A DNA stretch of 64,000 nucleotides from Allocoleopsis franciscana PCC 7113 (GCF_000317515.1 NC_019738.1:6288001-6352000); one strand, 5' to 3'; counted from the stretch's first letter, positions 28,124-38,255 are shown. The notes: a model not told the origin generated them from the sequence alone. Made by a program: numbers and translations.

Positions 28124-30493
28124 ATGGCATTTGCTGGGGTGTTAGTCAGCCAACAGACACAACCCTTCCCTTCCCCCTCCCGCCCAGATAGCCTCGTGAG
28201 TTACGAACCCTTACACCACAAGTATCGCCCTCAAACTTTTGCTGATTTGGTGGGGCAAGAGGCGATCGCGACGACCCTCACCAATGCCATCCTCAGCGAA
28301 CGAATTGCCCCAGCTTATCTGTTCACCGGCCCCAGAGGTACGGGTAAAACGTCTAGCGCCCGAATTCTGGCGAAATCCCTCAACTGTTTAAAACAAGATC
28401 AGCCAACGGAGTCACCTTGTGGTTATTGTGACGTCTGTAAGAGTATCGCCTCAGGTGCCGCTCTCGATGTGATTGAAATTGACGCCGCCAGTAACACCGG
28501 CGTCGATAACATTCGAGAAATTATCGAACGTGCCCAATTTGCACCCGTTCAATGTCGCTACAAAGTGTATGTGGTAGACGAATGTCACATGCTCAGCACC
28601 GCCGCGTTCAATGCCTTGCTGAAGACGCTGGAGGAGCCACCCAAGCATGTTGTATTTGTGCTAGCCACAACTGACCCTCAGCGCGTGCTGCCGACGATTA
28701 TCTCACGCTGCCAACGGTTCGATTTTCGCCGTATCCCCTTGGATGCCATGGTGGGGCATTTGCGGCATATTTCATCCCAAGAACAAATTGATATTACTCC
28801 TGAAGCCTTAACCTTAGTTGCACAAGTGGCTCAAGGGGGACTCCGAGATGCTGAAAGTCTCCTGGATCAGCTCAGTTTGTTACCTGAAAAGGTGGCAGTA
28901 GAACACGTCTGGGATTTGGTGGGGGCGGTGCCAGAACGAGACTTAATGGCACTCACCAAAGCTCTATCTTCCGACAATTCAGAAGCGGTTCTCGATCATT
29001 GCCGCCGCCTGATGGATAAAGGACGGGAGCCTCTAATTGTCCTGCAAAATCTGGCAGGTTTTTATCGAGATTTACTCATTGCTAAAACCGCTCCCAATCG
29101 TAATGATTTAGTTGCTGTAACCCCCCCAACTTGGGAACAACTGCGTGAGTTTGCTAAAAGTCTGGATATCTCCACAATTTTGCAAGGTCAACAGCATCTT
29201 AAAAACAGTGAAGCTCAAATCAAAAATACCACTCAACCACGCTTGTGGTTGGAAGTGACCCTATTAGGCTTACTGAAATCTGCGAATCCTACCCCTGTCG
29301 CCAGTCCGCCTGTACTCCAGACGCCAGCAATGAGCAGACAGGAGCCTCAAACCTCTCGTGAATCTTCATCATCCAGTGCCCCACTTCACTCGGCTTCCAG
29401 TTCAGGGGCATCCTCACCTGATCGATCCACTCAGTCAAATTCGGTTGCTCAGGAACAATCTTTTTCATCTCAAAATCCAACAACGGCACGGAGAGAAGAG
29501 ATACCCTCAATCCCGGTTCAAAGCCCTACGGCAAACGCATCTGCTGCAAACTCTACGGCTTCTACACAGTCATTAGCAGGCAATGCAGCAAAGCCCACCC
29601 CAGAGGCGATCGCATCTTCCTCTAATGTCAATGAAATCTGGCAAAAAGTACTTTCAGTCCTTCAACCTTTTGCAACACAAGCCTTATTACGTCAGCATTG
29701 TCACTTATTAAGTTTTGAGGAGTCAATTGCCTATGTTGGTGTTAGTTCACTACCTCTATTGGATCTAGCTCAAAAAAAATTACCGAACATTGAAGCTGCG
29801 TTTGAAAGAGTCTACCAATCTAAGGTAAAGGTAACGCTACAAACAAAGGCGATGAATTCTTCTCATACGGCGACGGCTGATAAATCAACGGTTCAACCTA
29901 TCGTTAAGCCCACGCCAGAACTTAAGGTTACCCAACCTCTTACCAACGATACCTTTAACCAGGGAACAAGGCAGGTATTATCGGTACTCCCAGAGGGGGA
30001 GAAAGCCCCTGAAGTTTATGCCAAAACTGGGAGAGAGGGAGAAAATACTGCCCTCTTGGAAAAAACCAATTTCCCCATACATCAAGAGCCTCACGGGAAT
30101 GTGATCACAGAAGCTCCTGTGCCTTTACCCTCTATTGAATCTCCACAGTCGCTCTTAGTCGAAAGTATAGATGTAGATGCGGGAGAAATTGAGAAAGCCC
30201 TGGGAAACCTCAAGCTATTTTTTGATGGAGAAATTGTCGATTTAAGTGATGATGCCAGCAAGCGTGAACCTGCAAGTATTCCGTCTTGGGAATTGAAAGA
30301 GGGTATAGAAGAGGCTACTCAGCCCCTAGCCTTAGAGCAAGCACAAGAAGATGATCAGGATAAAACTCCTTTAATTCAAGCCGCCACTCATTATCAGTGG
30401 CAAGAGGACGAGTTAACAGCCCTGCAAAATTCCCAAATCTCGAAGCGGTTGGAGGAGTTGGAATTGGATGAAGACGGAGATATTCCGTTCTAG
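28124..30493 (+). CDS. dnaX: DNA polymerase III subunit gamma/tau
   Basis: The 789-residue product has an AAA+ clamp-loader module: RPQTFADLVGQE, Walker A TGPRGTGKTSSA, a four-Cys zinc site (NCLK, CGYCDVC), Walker B VYVVDECHML, and sensor 1 VFVLATTDPQ. A Ser/Ala-rich linker (about 390-500) leads to a tau-like C-terminal part. The protein ends DEDGDIPF, like the SSB tip. No intein interrupts the P-loop, unlike dnaX of some cyanobacteria. An A8 run at 29772-29779 could give a shortened gamma form. The ATG at 28124 adds about 25 residues before the conserved start. Confidence 0.96.
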   Translation: MAFAGVLVSQQTQPFPSPSRPDSLVSYEPLHHKYRPQTFADLVGQEAIATTLTNAILSERIAPAYLFTGPRGTGKTSSARILAKSLNCLKQDQPTESPCGYCDVCKSIASGAALDVIEIDAASNTGVDNIREIIERAQFAPVQCRYKVYVVDECHMLSTAAFNALLKTLEEPPKHVVFVLATTDPQRVLPTIISRCQRFDFRRIPLDAMVGHLRHISSQEQIDITPEALTLVAQVAQGGLRDAESLLDQLSLLPEKVAVEHVWDLVGAVPERDLMALTKALSSDNSEAVLDHCRRLMDKGREPLIVLQNLAGFYRDLLIAKTAPNRNDLVAVTPPTWEQLREFAKSLDISTILQGQQHLKNSEAQIKNTTQPRLWLEVTLLGLLKSANPTPVASPPVLQTPAMSRQEPQTSRESSSSSAPLHSASSSGASSPDRSTQSNSVAQEQSFSSQNPTTARREEIPSIPVQSPTANASAANSTASTQSLAGNAAKPTPEAIASSSNVNEIWQKVLSVLQPFATQALLRQHCHLLSFEESIAYVGVSSLPLLDLAQKKLPNIEAAFERVYQSKVKVTLQTKAMNSSHTATADKSTVQPIVKPTPELKVTQPLTNDTFNQGTRQVLSVLPEGEKAPEVYAKTGREGENTALLEKTNFPIHQEPHGNVITEAPVPLPSIESPQSLLVESIDVDAGEIEKALGNLKLFFDGEIVDLSDDASKREPASIPSWELKEGIEEATQPLALEQAQEDDQDKTPLIQAATHYQWQEDELTALQNSQISKRLEELELDEDGDIPF

Positions 30494-30521
30494 AATAGCT
30501 ATTGAATATCACTAAGAATAA

Positions 30522-30553
30522 TCCCCGCCCTCAACAAGAGTAAGGACGGGGAC
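30522..30553 (+). terminator. Intrinsic-type terminator after dnaX
   Basis: A hairpin with stem CCCCG-C-CCT and AGG-A-CGGGG around an 11-base loop is followed by ACTTTCAATT. It lies 28 bp after the dnaX stop and between converging genes, so it can serve both strands. Confidence 0.65.
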
Positions 30554-30574
30554 TTTCAATTCTGAATTGAAATT

Positions 30575-32005
30575 CTAGCGATTGGCTTCAAATTCCAAGG
30601 TTTCTTCCTCAGTTCCTTGATGTACTGTTTTCACCCATTTAAGCCGCTTAGGACGCACGGAAATTCGCGCTGTCATCCCACCAATCACGAGCATCCAGTG
30701 AAGCATGTAAAAGGTGCCGCGTATTGTCTGCAAGAGGGTAATAAACCCTGTCGAAATATTGAAGGGTTCGTTTCGTTTGGTGCGTAACAGCCCAACAAAC
30801 ATTCCGATCGCGGGAAGGGTGAGAGCCAATCCGCTCAGAGGGGATAGGATCGGGAGATGATGGCGAGCTAAAGCCATTAAAAAATCGGGTAAGGCTGCGG
30901 CTGGCAATAGGTACTGGATAATCATGAACGAGAACAAATCCAGCGTTTTTAACGTGCCCATCCGATTACTGACAATCAATCGCCAGTAATCCAGATAGCG
31001 CTGGTATCCTCCTTCTCCCCAACGGTTACGCTGATGCCATAGCGCTAGGGCGGTTGTCACACCTTCTTCTTCCACAGGCGGGAAGTCCAGAAACTGGATA
31101 TCCCACTTGTCCAAGTGCAAGCGAATGGTTAAATCCAAATCGTCTGTAATGGTTTGTTCGTTCCAACCGCCGCAACGCTCTAAAGCGGCTCGACGAACAA
31201 ATTGACCGTTACCCCGCAGTTCTCCTATGCCACCAATAGCAATGCGCTGCTGTTGGATAAAGGTATCAAGAGCCATTTCTGCCATTTGCCCTCGTGTCCA
31301 GAAATTCACCGAAGCATTGGCGATCGCTTTCCGAACCTGCACAGCACCGACTTGCGGCTTGCCAAACAAGGGCAGCATACGCCGCAATACATCTTTCGGT
31401 ACCCTTGCATCGGCATCAAATACCCCAACAATTTCACCCTTGGTGAGGGGTAAAACCTGATTGAGTGCGCCGGATTTGCCGCCTCCTGCCGCCTCACCCC
31501 GATGCAACACTTTCAACTGGGTGTATTCTGTCGCTAACTGGTCTAATAACGCAGGTGTTTGGTCAGTGCTATAGTCGTCGATTACCCAGACTTCGTATCG
31601 GCTTTTAGGGTAATCTAAGTTACACAGCATTTTGACGAGATTCGTGATCACAGCCTCTTCATTTTTGGCTGCCACGAGGAGAGACACAAACGGTAAATTT
31701 GCCTGAGCATCATCCCAGAGTGGTTCAGGCGTCTTTCGCGGTCGAGCAAACAAGAACCGTACCGCCTGAATCCCTAATAGCGCTGTTAAGCCCCAAATTA
31801 AGTAAGAACCCCAGGATACTAAATGGAGTAAGATGATTCCTCCCCACAGGGCAGTGAGAACCACAGCCGCTTTCTGTCGGCGTCCTTCTAGCCCTTGAAA
31901 AAAGAATTCATTTTCAAATTCTTCCTCCTCGAAATCGGATAACAGTGAGCTAATTGGGTCTAGTTCACTACCAGACTCATCTTCTGACCAGTAATTCTCC
32001 GGCAT
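30575..32005 (-). CDS. Beta-monoglucosyldiacylglycerol synthase-type glycosyltransferase
   Basis: The 476-residue product has two N-terminal membrane spans (about 46-84), a family 2 catalytic domain (LPFVSLLVAAKNEEAVI, WVIDDYSTDQT, VFDADARVP, TDDLDLTIRL, ending in HQRNRWGEGGYQ with the Q-x-x-R-W motif) and three C-terminal spans. Length, acidic N-terminus and topology match the cyanobacterial enzyme that transfers glucose from UDP-glucose to diacylglycerol, the first step of galactolipid synthesis in cyanobacteria. A related processive glycosyltransferase is a less likely alternative. Confidence 0.8.
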   Translation of the reverse strand: MPENYWSEDESGSELDPISSLLSDFEEEEFENEFFFQGLEGRRQKAAVVLTALWGGIILLHLVSWGSYLIWGLTALLGIQAVRFLFARPRKTPEPLWDDAQANLPFVSLLVAAKNEEAVITNLVKMLCNLDYPKSRYEVWVIDDYSTDQTPALLDQLATEYTQLKVLHRGEAAGGGKSGALNQVLPLTKGEIVGVFDADARVPKDVLRRMLPLFGKPQVGAVQVRKAIANASVNFWTRGQMAEMALDTFIQQQRIAIGGIGELRGNGQFVRRAALERCGGWNEQTITDDLDLTIRLHLDKWDIQFLDFPPVEEEGVTTALALWHQRNRWGEGGYQRYLDYWRLIVSNRMGTLKTLDLFSFMIIQYLLPAAALPDFLMALARHHLPILSPLSGLALTLPAIGMFVGLLRTKRNEPFNISTGFITLLQTIRGTFYMLHWMLVIGGMTARISVRPKRLKWVKTVHQGTEEETLEFEANR

Positions 32006-32341
32006 AATTTACGAGGGTTCACTCCCCATACTTATCAACAATCATTAAGAAACTAGGTTAGGAGATAACACCATACTCCGCCACTTTCGCAGTTAGACAG
32101 CGATTAGCTAGTATCACGCCGAAAGGACGCTCATTCTTCGCTAACGCTGTGCTAGGGCTACCGCTACGAGGATATCCGGTGCCTCAGGCAATCGGAAGAA
32201 AAAAAATAGGGCTGTAATCAGCAGTACTTGCAGCTTTATTGTATCTGAGATTATTAAATTTCTTATACTTTGATGGGCATACTTTAATTTTTTGAGACGT
32301 TTTGTAGTGAAGTGGTCACTAAAGGTGTGTGGGATTTGAGT
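32006..32341. other. Divergent intergenic region
   Basis: These 336 bases separate the glucolipid synthase (minus) from the desaturase-SDR fusion (plus). Around 32127-32172 lies a dispersed-repeat-like GC stretch (TTCGCTAACGCTGTGC, CCGCTACGAGG) of the kind also seen near 41202, 41460 and 62040. The remainder is AT-rich and must hold promoters for both genes, but I could not assign boxes. Confidence 0.45.
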
Positions 32342-33628
32342 ATGGTGACTTCGTTGATAGCGATGACTGCTTGGGGATTGGGTTCTGTCTTGTGGGCAGA
32401 ATTGGTGCGAGACTTTTACCACCTCTTGGCTCATTATTGGACTCCTCTATATCGGCTCCATGTATGGCATCATCGCGTTTTTCGTCCGGATTTAACGGCT
32501 GTCAATGACACGATTTATCGGGAAGCGCATTGGCGCAATGACGTGCCAGAAGCCCTAGCCATGTTGGTATTGGGGTTGTTGCCGTGGGGGGTTGCCTATA
32601 CAGTGGCACCAGAGCAGCATTGGGCGGCTTTATTGGGTTGTCTTTATACGCTTACCTTTTTATTTAGTGCGATCGCACGGGGAAGTGGGATTAAATGGGC
32701 TGAGGAATTAACCGATGTCACCCACCGTCCCGGACAATTTTTGACTCCACCTTCTCGTTGGTTCGTCAATCGCACCTATCATTGGCGACATCACTTTGAT
32801 AACCAAAAGGCTTACTATTGCGGTACGTTGACATTAGTGGATCAGCTCATGGGAACAGCTCTTTCGTTTAAAGGTAAAACTGTTGCGGTGACTGGAGCCT
32901 CTGGAACTCTGGGGCAAGCACTTCTGGCGACTCTTCATGAACGTGGGGCGAAAGTTATGGCTCTTACTTCTAGGGAGCAATCTGTTAGCCTAACCGTGAA
33001 AGGTGAAAATATTCCTGTCAAAACAATGACTTGGCAGGTAGGACAAGAATCTGACTTGGCAGCGATTTTGGAAACAGTAGATATTCTCATCCTCAATCAC
33101 GGAATTAACGTGCATGGGGAGAGAACGGCAGATGCGATCGCACAATCTTATGAAATCAACACCTTTTCCAGTTGGCGGTTAATGGAACTGTTTTTCAGCA
33201 CCGTCCGCACTAATCAAGAAATGGCAACCAAAGAAGTTTGGGTCAATACATCAGAAGCCGAAGCCTCTCCTGCCTTTAGCCCCCTGTACGAACTCAGCAA
33301 ACGGGCACTAGGAGACTTGGTTACCCTGCGGCGTTTAGATGCGCCCTGTGTGGTGCGAAAACTGATTTTAGGGCCATTTAAGAGTAATCTCAATCCGATT
33401 GGAGTGATGTCGGGAGATTGGGTAGCAAAACAGATTGTAAATCTAGCGGTTCGGGATGTGCGGAATATTATCGTTACGATTAATCCCTTAACCTTTGTGA
33501 TGTTTCCCCTCAAACAATTGTTTGTTGGTCTTTATTTCAAACTGTTCAGTCGCCGTGCTGATTTACAGGCTGTGAAGTCGGAGGTAGTTTCCGGAAATAT
33601 AGCCATCAAGGGGTTAGCCCAAAAATAA
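32342..33628 (+). CDS. Fatty-acid hydroxylase/sterol desaturase fused to short-chain dehydrogenase
   Basis: About 428 residues from the ATG at 32342. The N-terminal half is a membrane hydroxylase-type domain with His boxes (HLLAHYW, LHVWHHRVF, YHWRHHFDNQ), expected to bind a di-iron centre. The C-terminal half is a Rossmann short-chain dehydrogenase with VAVTGASGTLGQALL, ILNHGIN and YELSKRALGD (Tyr and Lys of the active site). Bifunctional proteins of this type occur across cyanobacteria with unknown substrate; a lipid or wax-like molecule is an inference. A GTG at 32312 would add ten residues. Confidence 0.85.
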   Translation: MVTSLIAMTAWGLGSVLWAELVRDFYHLLAHYWTPLYRLHVWHHRVFRPDLTAVNDTIYREAHWRNDVPEALAMLVLGLLPWGVAYTVAPEQHWAALLGCLYTLTFLFSAIARGSGIKWAEELTDVTHRPGQFLTPPSRWFVNRTYHWRHHFDNQKAYYCGTLTLVDQLMGTALSFKGKTVAVTGASGTLGQALLATLHERGAKVMALTSREQSVSLTVKGENIPVKTMTWQVGQESDLAAILETVDILILNHGINVHGERTADAIAQSYEINTFSSWRLMELFFSTVRTNQEMATKEVWVNTSEAEASPAFSPLYELSKRALGDLVTLRRLDAPCVVRKLILGPFKSNLNPIGVMSGDWVAKQIVNLAVRDVRNIIVTINPLTFVMFPLKQLFVGLYFKLFSRRADLQAVKSEVVSGNIAIKGLAQK

Positions 33629-33732
33629 TTTTGCCTGGGTTTGTTTTTGGATGCTCATACCAAATCCAGATCTATAACTCCTTATCCATCTCGAATTTGT
33701 ATCATCCGTCGAGCCAACAACCCAAAATAACA

Positions 33733-33763
33733 ATTTGGGGAGAGTCAATTACCCTCCCCAAAA
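33733..33763. terminator. Bidirectional intrinsic terminator
   Basis: TTTGGGGAG and CTCCCCAAA form a 9-bp stem around an 11-base loop, followed by AATTTTTG on the plus strand and flanked by AAT on the other. It lies between the converging desaturase-SDR and typA genes. Confidence 0.75.
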
Positions 33764-33819
33764 ATTTTTGATCTCGCTTTTAAATTTAACCTGCGGATGA
33801 CTCTGACTTAATCGAGGCG

Positions 33820-35610
33820 TTAACGCTTCACCAGTTTCTTTGTCACCTTTCGCAGACGCACTGACTTCGGTGTGACTTCCACCAGTTCATCCGATCCGAT
33901 GTATTCTAGAGCACGCTCTAAACTCATTTCCATCGGCGCTTGCAACTGCACGAGTTCATCACCCGTCGCAGAACGATGGTTTGTAAGCTGCTTGGTCTTA
34001 CAAACGTTCAGATCCAGGTCTTGAGGGCGGTTGTGTTCCCCAACAATCATGCCCTTGTACACCTTGGTACCCGGTGTAATAAAGAACACTCCTCGGTCTT
34101 CCCCGTTCTTCATCGCGTAGAAGGTTGCTACTCCTTCCTCAAACGAGATAATTACCCCATTACGGCGGGTCTCAACATCACCGGAGAAAGGACGATAATC
34201 CAAGAAGCTATGATTCATGATGCCCTCACCCCGTGTCAGGCGCATGAACTCACCCCGGAATCCGATTAAACCCCGCGCTGGAATCACAAACTCCAGTTGG
34301 GTACGACTATTGCCGCCAACTTGCATATCCTGCATTTCGCCCTTGCGCTGACCGAGGCGTTCGATACAGCCGCCCACAGCGACTTCAGGGATATCTAGCA
34401 CCAAAAGCTCATAGGGTTCGCAGGGTTGACCATTCACTTCTCGGTAAATCACCTGGGGCTGGGAAACCTGAAACTCATACCCCTCACGGCGCATGGTTTC
34501 GATAAGGATACCCAGGTGCAGTTCACCGCGACCCGAAACCAGGAATTTATCGGGAGAGTCGGTTTCTTCGACGCGCAGGGCAACGTTGGTTTCCAGTTCT
34601 CGAATCAAGCGATCGCGCAATTGCCGTGAAGTCACAAAATCCCCTTCCTGACCCGCAAACGGCGAATCATTCACCGAGAAGGTCATCTGCAAGGTTGGCT
34701 CATCCACCTTAATCAGTGGTAAGGCTTGCGGTTCATTGGGGCAAGTAATCGTTTCCCCAATGTTGGCATTGGCAAACCCAGCCACCGCGACGATGTTTCC
34801 GGCTGAGGCTTCTTCGAGGTCGATGCGCTTGAGTCCTTCAAAGCCCATCAATTTGGTAATTTTTCCCTTGACAATTGCGCCTGTTTCTGTTACTACTGCC
34901 GCTTGCTGACCGGACTTGATTGTGCCATTGTGGATGCGACCAATCACAATCCGACCGACATATTCAGAATAATCAAGGGTGGTCACTTGCAGTTGTAAGG
35001 GCTTTGTAACATCCCCAATCGGTGGGGGGACATGACGTAAAATTGCCTCAAACATGGGTTGCATATCCACGCCTTGGGCGTCCAAATCTTCTTTGGCGTA
35101 GCCTTCTAGACCTGAGGCAAACAGATAGGGAAACTCACACTGGTCATCGTCTGCACCTAATTCTAGGAACAGATCCAAGACTTTATCAACGGCACCATGG
35201 GGGTCAGCTTGGGGTCGGTCAATTTTATTAACGACGACAATAGGGCGTAATCCCTTTTCCAGGGCTTTTTTCAGCACAAACCGAGTCTGAGGCATTGGCC
35301 CTTCATTGGCATCCACAATCAGGATGCAGCCATCCACCATCCCCAACACCCGCTCAACCTCACCGCCAAAGTCAGCGTGACCGGGGGTATCAACAATGTT
35401 GATTAATGTTTCTTTGTAGCGAACGGCGGTGTTTTTGGAAAGAATTGTAATGCCTCGTTCCCGCTCTAAATCGTTGGAGTCCATGACGCAGTCTGGAACG
35501 TCTTCCCCTTCGCGGAAAATGCCAGATTGTTTGAGCAGGGCATCTACAAGAGTGGTTTTGCCGTGATCGACGTGGGCAATGATAGCAACGTTACGAATAG
35601 GGAGAGACAT
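33820..35610 (-). CDS. typA: Translational GTPase TypA/BipA
   Basis: About 596 residues from the ATG at 35610 ([20 protein letters not shown]); the frame continues upstream but the family starts here. G motifs are AHVDHGKTT (G1), RGITI (G2), DTPGHADF (G3) and NKID (G4), followed by EF-G-like domains and the BipA-specific C-terminus. The GTPase binds ribosomes and supports 50S assembly and growth under stress. Length is normal. A 15-bp palindrome lies 117 bp upstream. Confidence 0.96.
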   Translation of the reverse strand: MSLPIRNVAIIAHVDHGKTTLVDALLKQSGIFREGEDVPDCVMDSNDLERERGITILSKNTAVRYKETLINIVDTPGHADFGGEVERVLGMVDGCILIVDANEGPMPQTRFVLKKALEKGLRPIVVVNKIDRPQADPHGAVDKVLDLFLELGADDDQCEFPYLFASGLEGYAKEDLDAQGVDMQPMFEAILRHVPPPIGDVTKPLQLQVTTLDYSEYVGRIVIGRIHNGTIKSGQQAAVVTETGAIVKGKITKLMGFEGLKRIDLEEASAGNIVAVAGFANANIGETITCPNEPQALPLIKVDEPTLQMTFSVNDSPFAGQEGDFVTSRQLRDRLIRELETNVALRVEETDSPDKFLVSGRGELHLGILIETMRREGYEFQVSQPQVIYREVNGQPCEPYELLVLDIPEVAVGGCIERLGQRKGEMQDMQVGGNSRTQLEFVIPARGLIGFRGEFMRLTRGEGIMNHSFLDYRPFSGDVETRRNGVIISFEEGVATFYAMKNGEDRGVFFITPGTKVYKGMIVGEHNRPQDLDLNVCKTKQLTNHRSATGDELVQLQAPMEMSLERALEYIGSDELVEVTPKSVRLRKVTKKLVKR

Positions 35611-35726
35611 AGAAGCGTCAGAGAATGAGTGGCAGGAGGAAAATTTTCTGCTCAAGATTTCTTAATAATTGTAGCTTACTGTATGGGGCGATCGATGAGG
35701 CAATGAGAGGTATAGCCATGTCGCCG

Positions 35727-35741
35727 TTACGTGTCACGTAA
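35727..35741. promoter_or_regulatory. Palindrome upstream of typA
   Basis: TTACGTG-T-CACGTAA is a perfect 7-1-7 palindrome in the 248-bp gap upstream of typA. Its size and symmetry suit a dimeric regulator, but no regulator gene is adjacent and no promoter is assigned. Confidence 0.4.
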
Positions 35742-35858
35742 TCGCAATGACCTAAAAAAGGTAAGATTTATAGAGGTTTCAGGAGTTTCGCTGGTTAATC
35801 AGGACTCTCAGCCAAATTAGGTTTAACTTCAGTTCAGAGGCCGAATGAGGGAGGTCTT

Positions 35859-36341
35859 CTACAAAGCGGCTATCTGTTCAGCCGCTTGTGCTAATTCAGA
35901 CGCCACACGCGCTGCATAAGGGCGAATGAACCACCAAATTAAAGGGGACAACCAACCCCGTAGTGTCACTGAATAGGATACATAAGTGCCGCAAACGGTA
36001 GATTCAATCTGGTAAGTTACCCGTTTTTCCACACCTGGGATGGCCAGCACGCGCACACTAAGTAATTCACCCGGTCGAACCCGCTCAACAAAAATTTGGA
36101 CGGGAATGGGGATCAAACGAGTCACCACCTGATAAATGATTCCTGGTTTGGCAATTAACCCGCTTGGAGCATTGGTGCTAGATAGTAAGGGATGCCAGGA
36201 AACATCCGCTAAATTGATGATTTTTTGCCACAGAACGTCTACAGGAGCAGTACTTAAGGCCCGATAAGTTCTAAAAAGCGCGAACTTGCACCAAATCCCC
36301 TCTCGACCTGCGATTAATTTGAAGGAAAAATTGAGAATCAC
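35859..36341 (-). CDS. SRPBCC-family protein (polyketide cyclase/dehydrase-like)
   Basis: The 160-residue product has the START/SRPBCC pattern: an N-terminal RTYRALSTAPVDVLWQKIINLADVSWHP-type helix-loop (residues about 24-52), central strands (GELLSVRVLAI, KRVTYQIESTVCGTYVSYSVTL) and a long C-terminal helix (AARVASELAQAAEQI). The fold binds hydrophobic ligands in a cavity; the ligand is unknown. It begins with GTG. It lies downstream of and divergent from hemF. Confidence 0.75.
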   Translation of the reverse strand: MILNFSFKLIAGREGIWCKFALFRTYRALSTAPVDVLWQKIINLADVSWHPLLSSTNAPSGLIAKPGIIYQVVTRLIPIPVQIFVERVRPGELLSVRVLAIPGVEKRVTYQIESTVCGTYVSYSVTLRGWLSPLIWWFIRPYAARVASELAQAAEQIAAL

Positions 36342-36629
36342 GATACACCTCCCCCAACGAACGCTCAGGCCAACCTCTCATTCTAAGCAAATGGTGTTGC
36401 GGGTAAAATCCCCTTTCTCAGGATATGAGCGCAAATCTTGAAAGACCATTAAGGTTCGTCTTTGTTTAAGGTTTGTAACCAGAGAGTGAATCAGGAAGAC
36501 TGCATATCTTTACAAAGAGCCAATCCGAGATAGTCTAAGTAAAGTCAATAAACCATCATGATGCCCATCAGGGACTACCCGCTTTTGGGTGAACTATTTT
36601 GTTTGGGTTAACTCCATTGAATTGAGATT

Positions 36630-37679
36630 ATGACAGCTTTTCAGACGGACGCAACGACTACTCCTCAGGTTTCGCCTTCTTTACCACCTGCTGACTCCAG
36701 AGAACGAGTCAAGCAGTTGATGCTACAGCTCCAAGATACAATTTGTCAGGCTTTAGAACAGCTCGATGGGGCTAGCCAATTTCAGGAAGATGTTTGGGAG
36801 CGAGAAGAAGGTGGCGGTGGTCGTTCCCGTGTCATACGCGATGGTGCTGTATTTGAGCAGGGTGGAGTTAACTTTTCCGAGGTTTGGGGTCACCAACTTC
36901 CTCCCTCTATTCTGGCTCAGCGTCCAGAGGCAACGGGACATGGTTTTTTTGCCACCGGCACATCAATGGTGCTGCATCCTCGCAATCCCTATATCCCCAC
37001 TGTCCACTTAAATTATCGTTATTTTGAAGCGGGTCCCGTTTGGTGGTTTGGAGGAGGAGCCGATTTAACTCCTTATTACCCCTTTGCCGAAGACGCGGCT
37101 CATTTCCATCGCACCTTCAAAGGAGCTTGTGATAATCACAACCCTGAGTATTATCCCGTATTCAAGCGCTGGTGTGATGAGTACTTTTATTTAAAACACC
37201 GCCAAGAAACGCGGGGTGTTGGCGGACTCTTCTTTGACTATCAAGATGGCACAGGTCAACTGTATCGCGGCCCTCACAAAGATAGTCCCGCTGCCATTTA
37301 TAGTGACCGACTTGGAGCGGTAGCGCCACGGACTTGGGAAGATTTGTTTGCCTTTATCCAGGAATGCTCTGCATCCTTTTTACCCGCTTATGTGCCCATT
37401 GTTGAGCGCCGTCAAGGGCTAGAGTATGGCGACAGAGAACGTGATTTCCAGCTTTATCGTCGGGGTCGCTATGTAGAATTTAACTTGGTCTATGACCGGG
37501 GTACCATCTTTGGTTTACAAACAAACGGGCGCACAGAGTCTATCCTCATGTCTCTACCTCCCTTAGTGCGTTGGGAATACAGCTACCAACCTGAACCGAA
37601 TACGCCGGAAGCCGAGTTGTACGAGATATTTCTCAAGCCCCAAGACTGGGCTAACTGGACGCCTTTAACCTCCTTTTAA
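36630..37679 (+). CDS. hemF: Oxygen-dependent coproporphyrinogen III oxidase
   Basis: The 349-residue product has the family signature [19 protein letters not shown], with [21 protein letters not shown] before it and [25 protein letters not shown] (two parts) near the end. HemF uses O2 to decarboxylate coproporphyrinogen III to protoporphyrinogen IX in haem and chlorophyll synthesis. Length is normal. The 288-bp upstream gap holds no other gene I can support. Confidence 0.97.
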   Translation: MTAFQTDATTTPQVSPSLPPADSRERVKQLMLQLQDTICQALEQLDGASQFQEDVWEREEGGGGRSRVIRDGAVFEQGGVNFSEVWGHQLPPSILAQRPEATGHGFFATGTSMVLHPRNPYIPTVHLNYRYFEAGPVWWFGGGADLTPYYPFAEDAAHFHRTFKGACDNHNPEYYPVFKRWCDEYFYLKHRQETRGVGGLFFDYQDGTGQLYRGPHKDSPAAIYSDRLGAVAPRTWEDLFAFIQECSASFLPAYVPIVERRQGLEYGDRERDFQLYRRGRYVEFNLVYDRGTIFGLQTNGRTESILMSLPPLVRWEYSYQPEPNTPEAELYEIFLKPQDWANWTPLTSF

Positions 37680-37841
37680 AGATATCTGAGTTAAACTAAC
37701 GTGAGGTGAGTATTTGTCCTACGTAACAAGGTTGAGCGTTGTTTCAACTGAGTTTTCCAAGTTTAATTCAGGCACCAAGTCCGCAACCAAATGTTGCTCC
37801 TCTTGAGCTTCAAGGGGGGCTGCTGCTGCAAGGAGGTATTG

Positions 37842-38210
37842 ATGATTCATATTGAGCAGAAAACACACACCACCAAAGATGGTACGACTGTCATTGTTTT
37901 AGCACCTGTCGGACGCTTGGATATCACTACGGCTTGGCAATTTCGTTTGAAGCTGCAAGAGTGTATTTCTAAGCTCAGCCGTCATGTGATTGTCAATCTC
38001 AGTCAGGTTAACTTTATTGATAGTTCGGGTTTAACGTCCCTAGTTGCCGGAATGCGAGATGCAGACAAAGTGAAAGGGAGTTTCCGCATTTGTAACGTCC
38101 ATCCAGAGGCGAAACTGGTCTTTGAGGTCACCATGATGGACTCCGTGTTTGAAATCTTTGAAACGGAGGAAGAAGCCTTGGAAGGAGTTCCTCGGAGTAT
38201 GGCGACCTGA
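37842..38210 (+). CDS. STAS-domain anti-sigma-factor antagonist
   Basis: About 122 residues from the ATG at 37842, chosen because a strong AAGGAGG lies just before it. The STAS fold is clear, with VGRLDITTAWQFRLKL, HVIVNLSQVNFIDSSGLTSLV (Ser in IDSSG is the usual phosphorylated residue, 21 residues divided here: HVIVNLSQVN/FIDSSGLTSLV) and a C-terminal FEIFETEEEAL helix. Such proteins bind anti-sigma or kinase partners and switch by phosphorylation. No partner is adjacent. Confidence 0.9.
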   Translation: MIHIEQKTHTTKDGTTVIVLAPVGRLDITTAWQFRLKLQECISKLSRHVIVNLSQVNFIDSSGLTSLVAGMRDADKVKGSFRICNVHPEAKLVFEVTMMDSVFEIFETEEEALEGVPRSMAT

Positions 38211-38213
38211 AAA

Positions 38214-38255
38214 GTTTGAGGGTTGAAGATTGAAAGTTAGAAGGTTGAAGGTTGG
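38214..38255. repeat. Heptamer-type repeat (GGTTGAA)
   Basis: Four or five imperfect GGTTGAA units (GGTTGAA, GATTGAA, AGTTAGAA, GGTTGAA) lie between the STAS gene and the lyase gene, matching the repeat at 21410-21448. Confidence 0.65.

Noticed and set aside
28124-30493. Intein in dnaX
   Set aside because: The P-loop and sensor motifs are continuous and no Hint motifs (start Cys/Ser block A, final His-Asn) are present.
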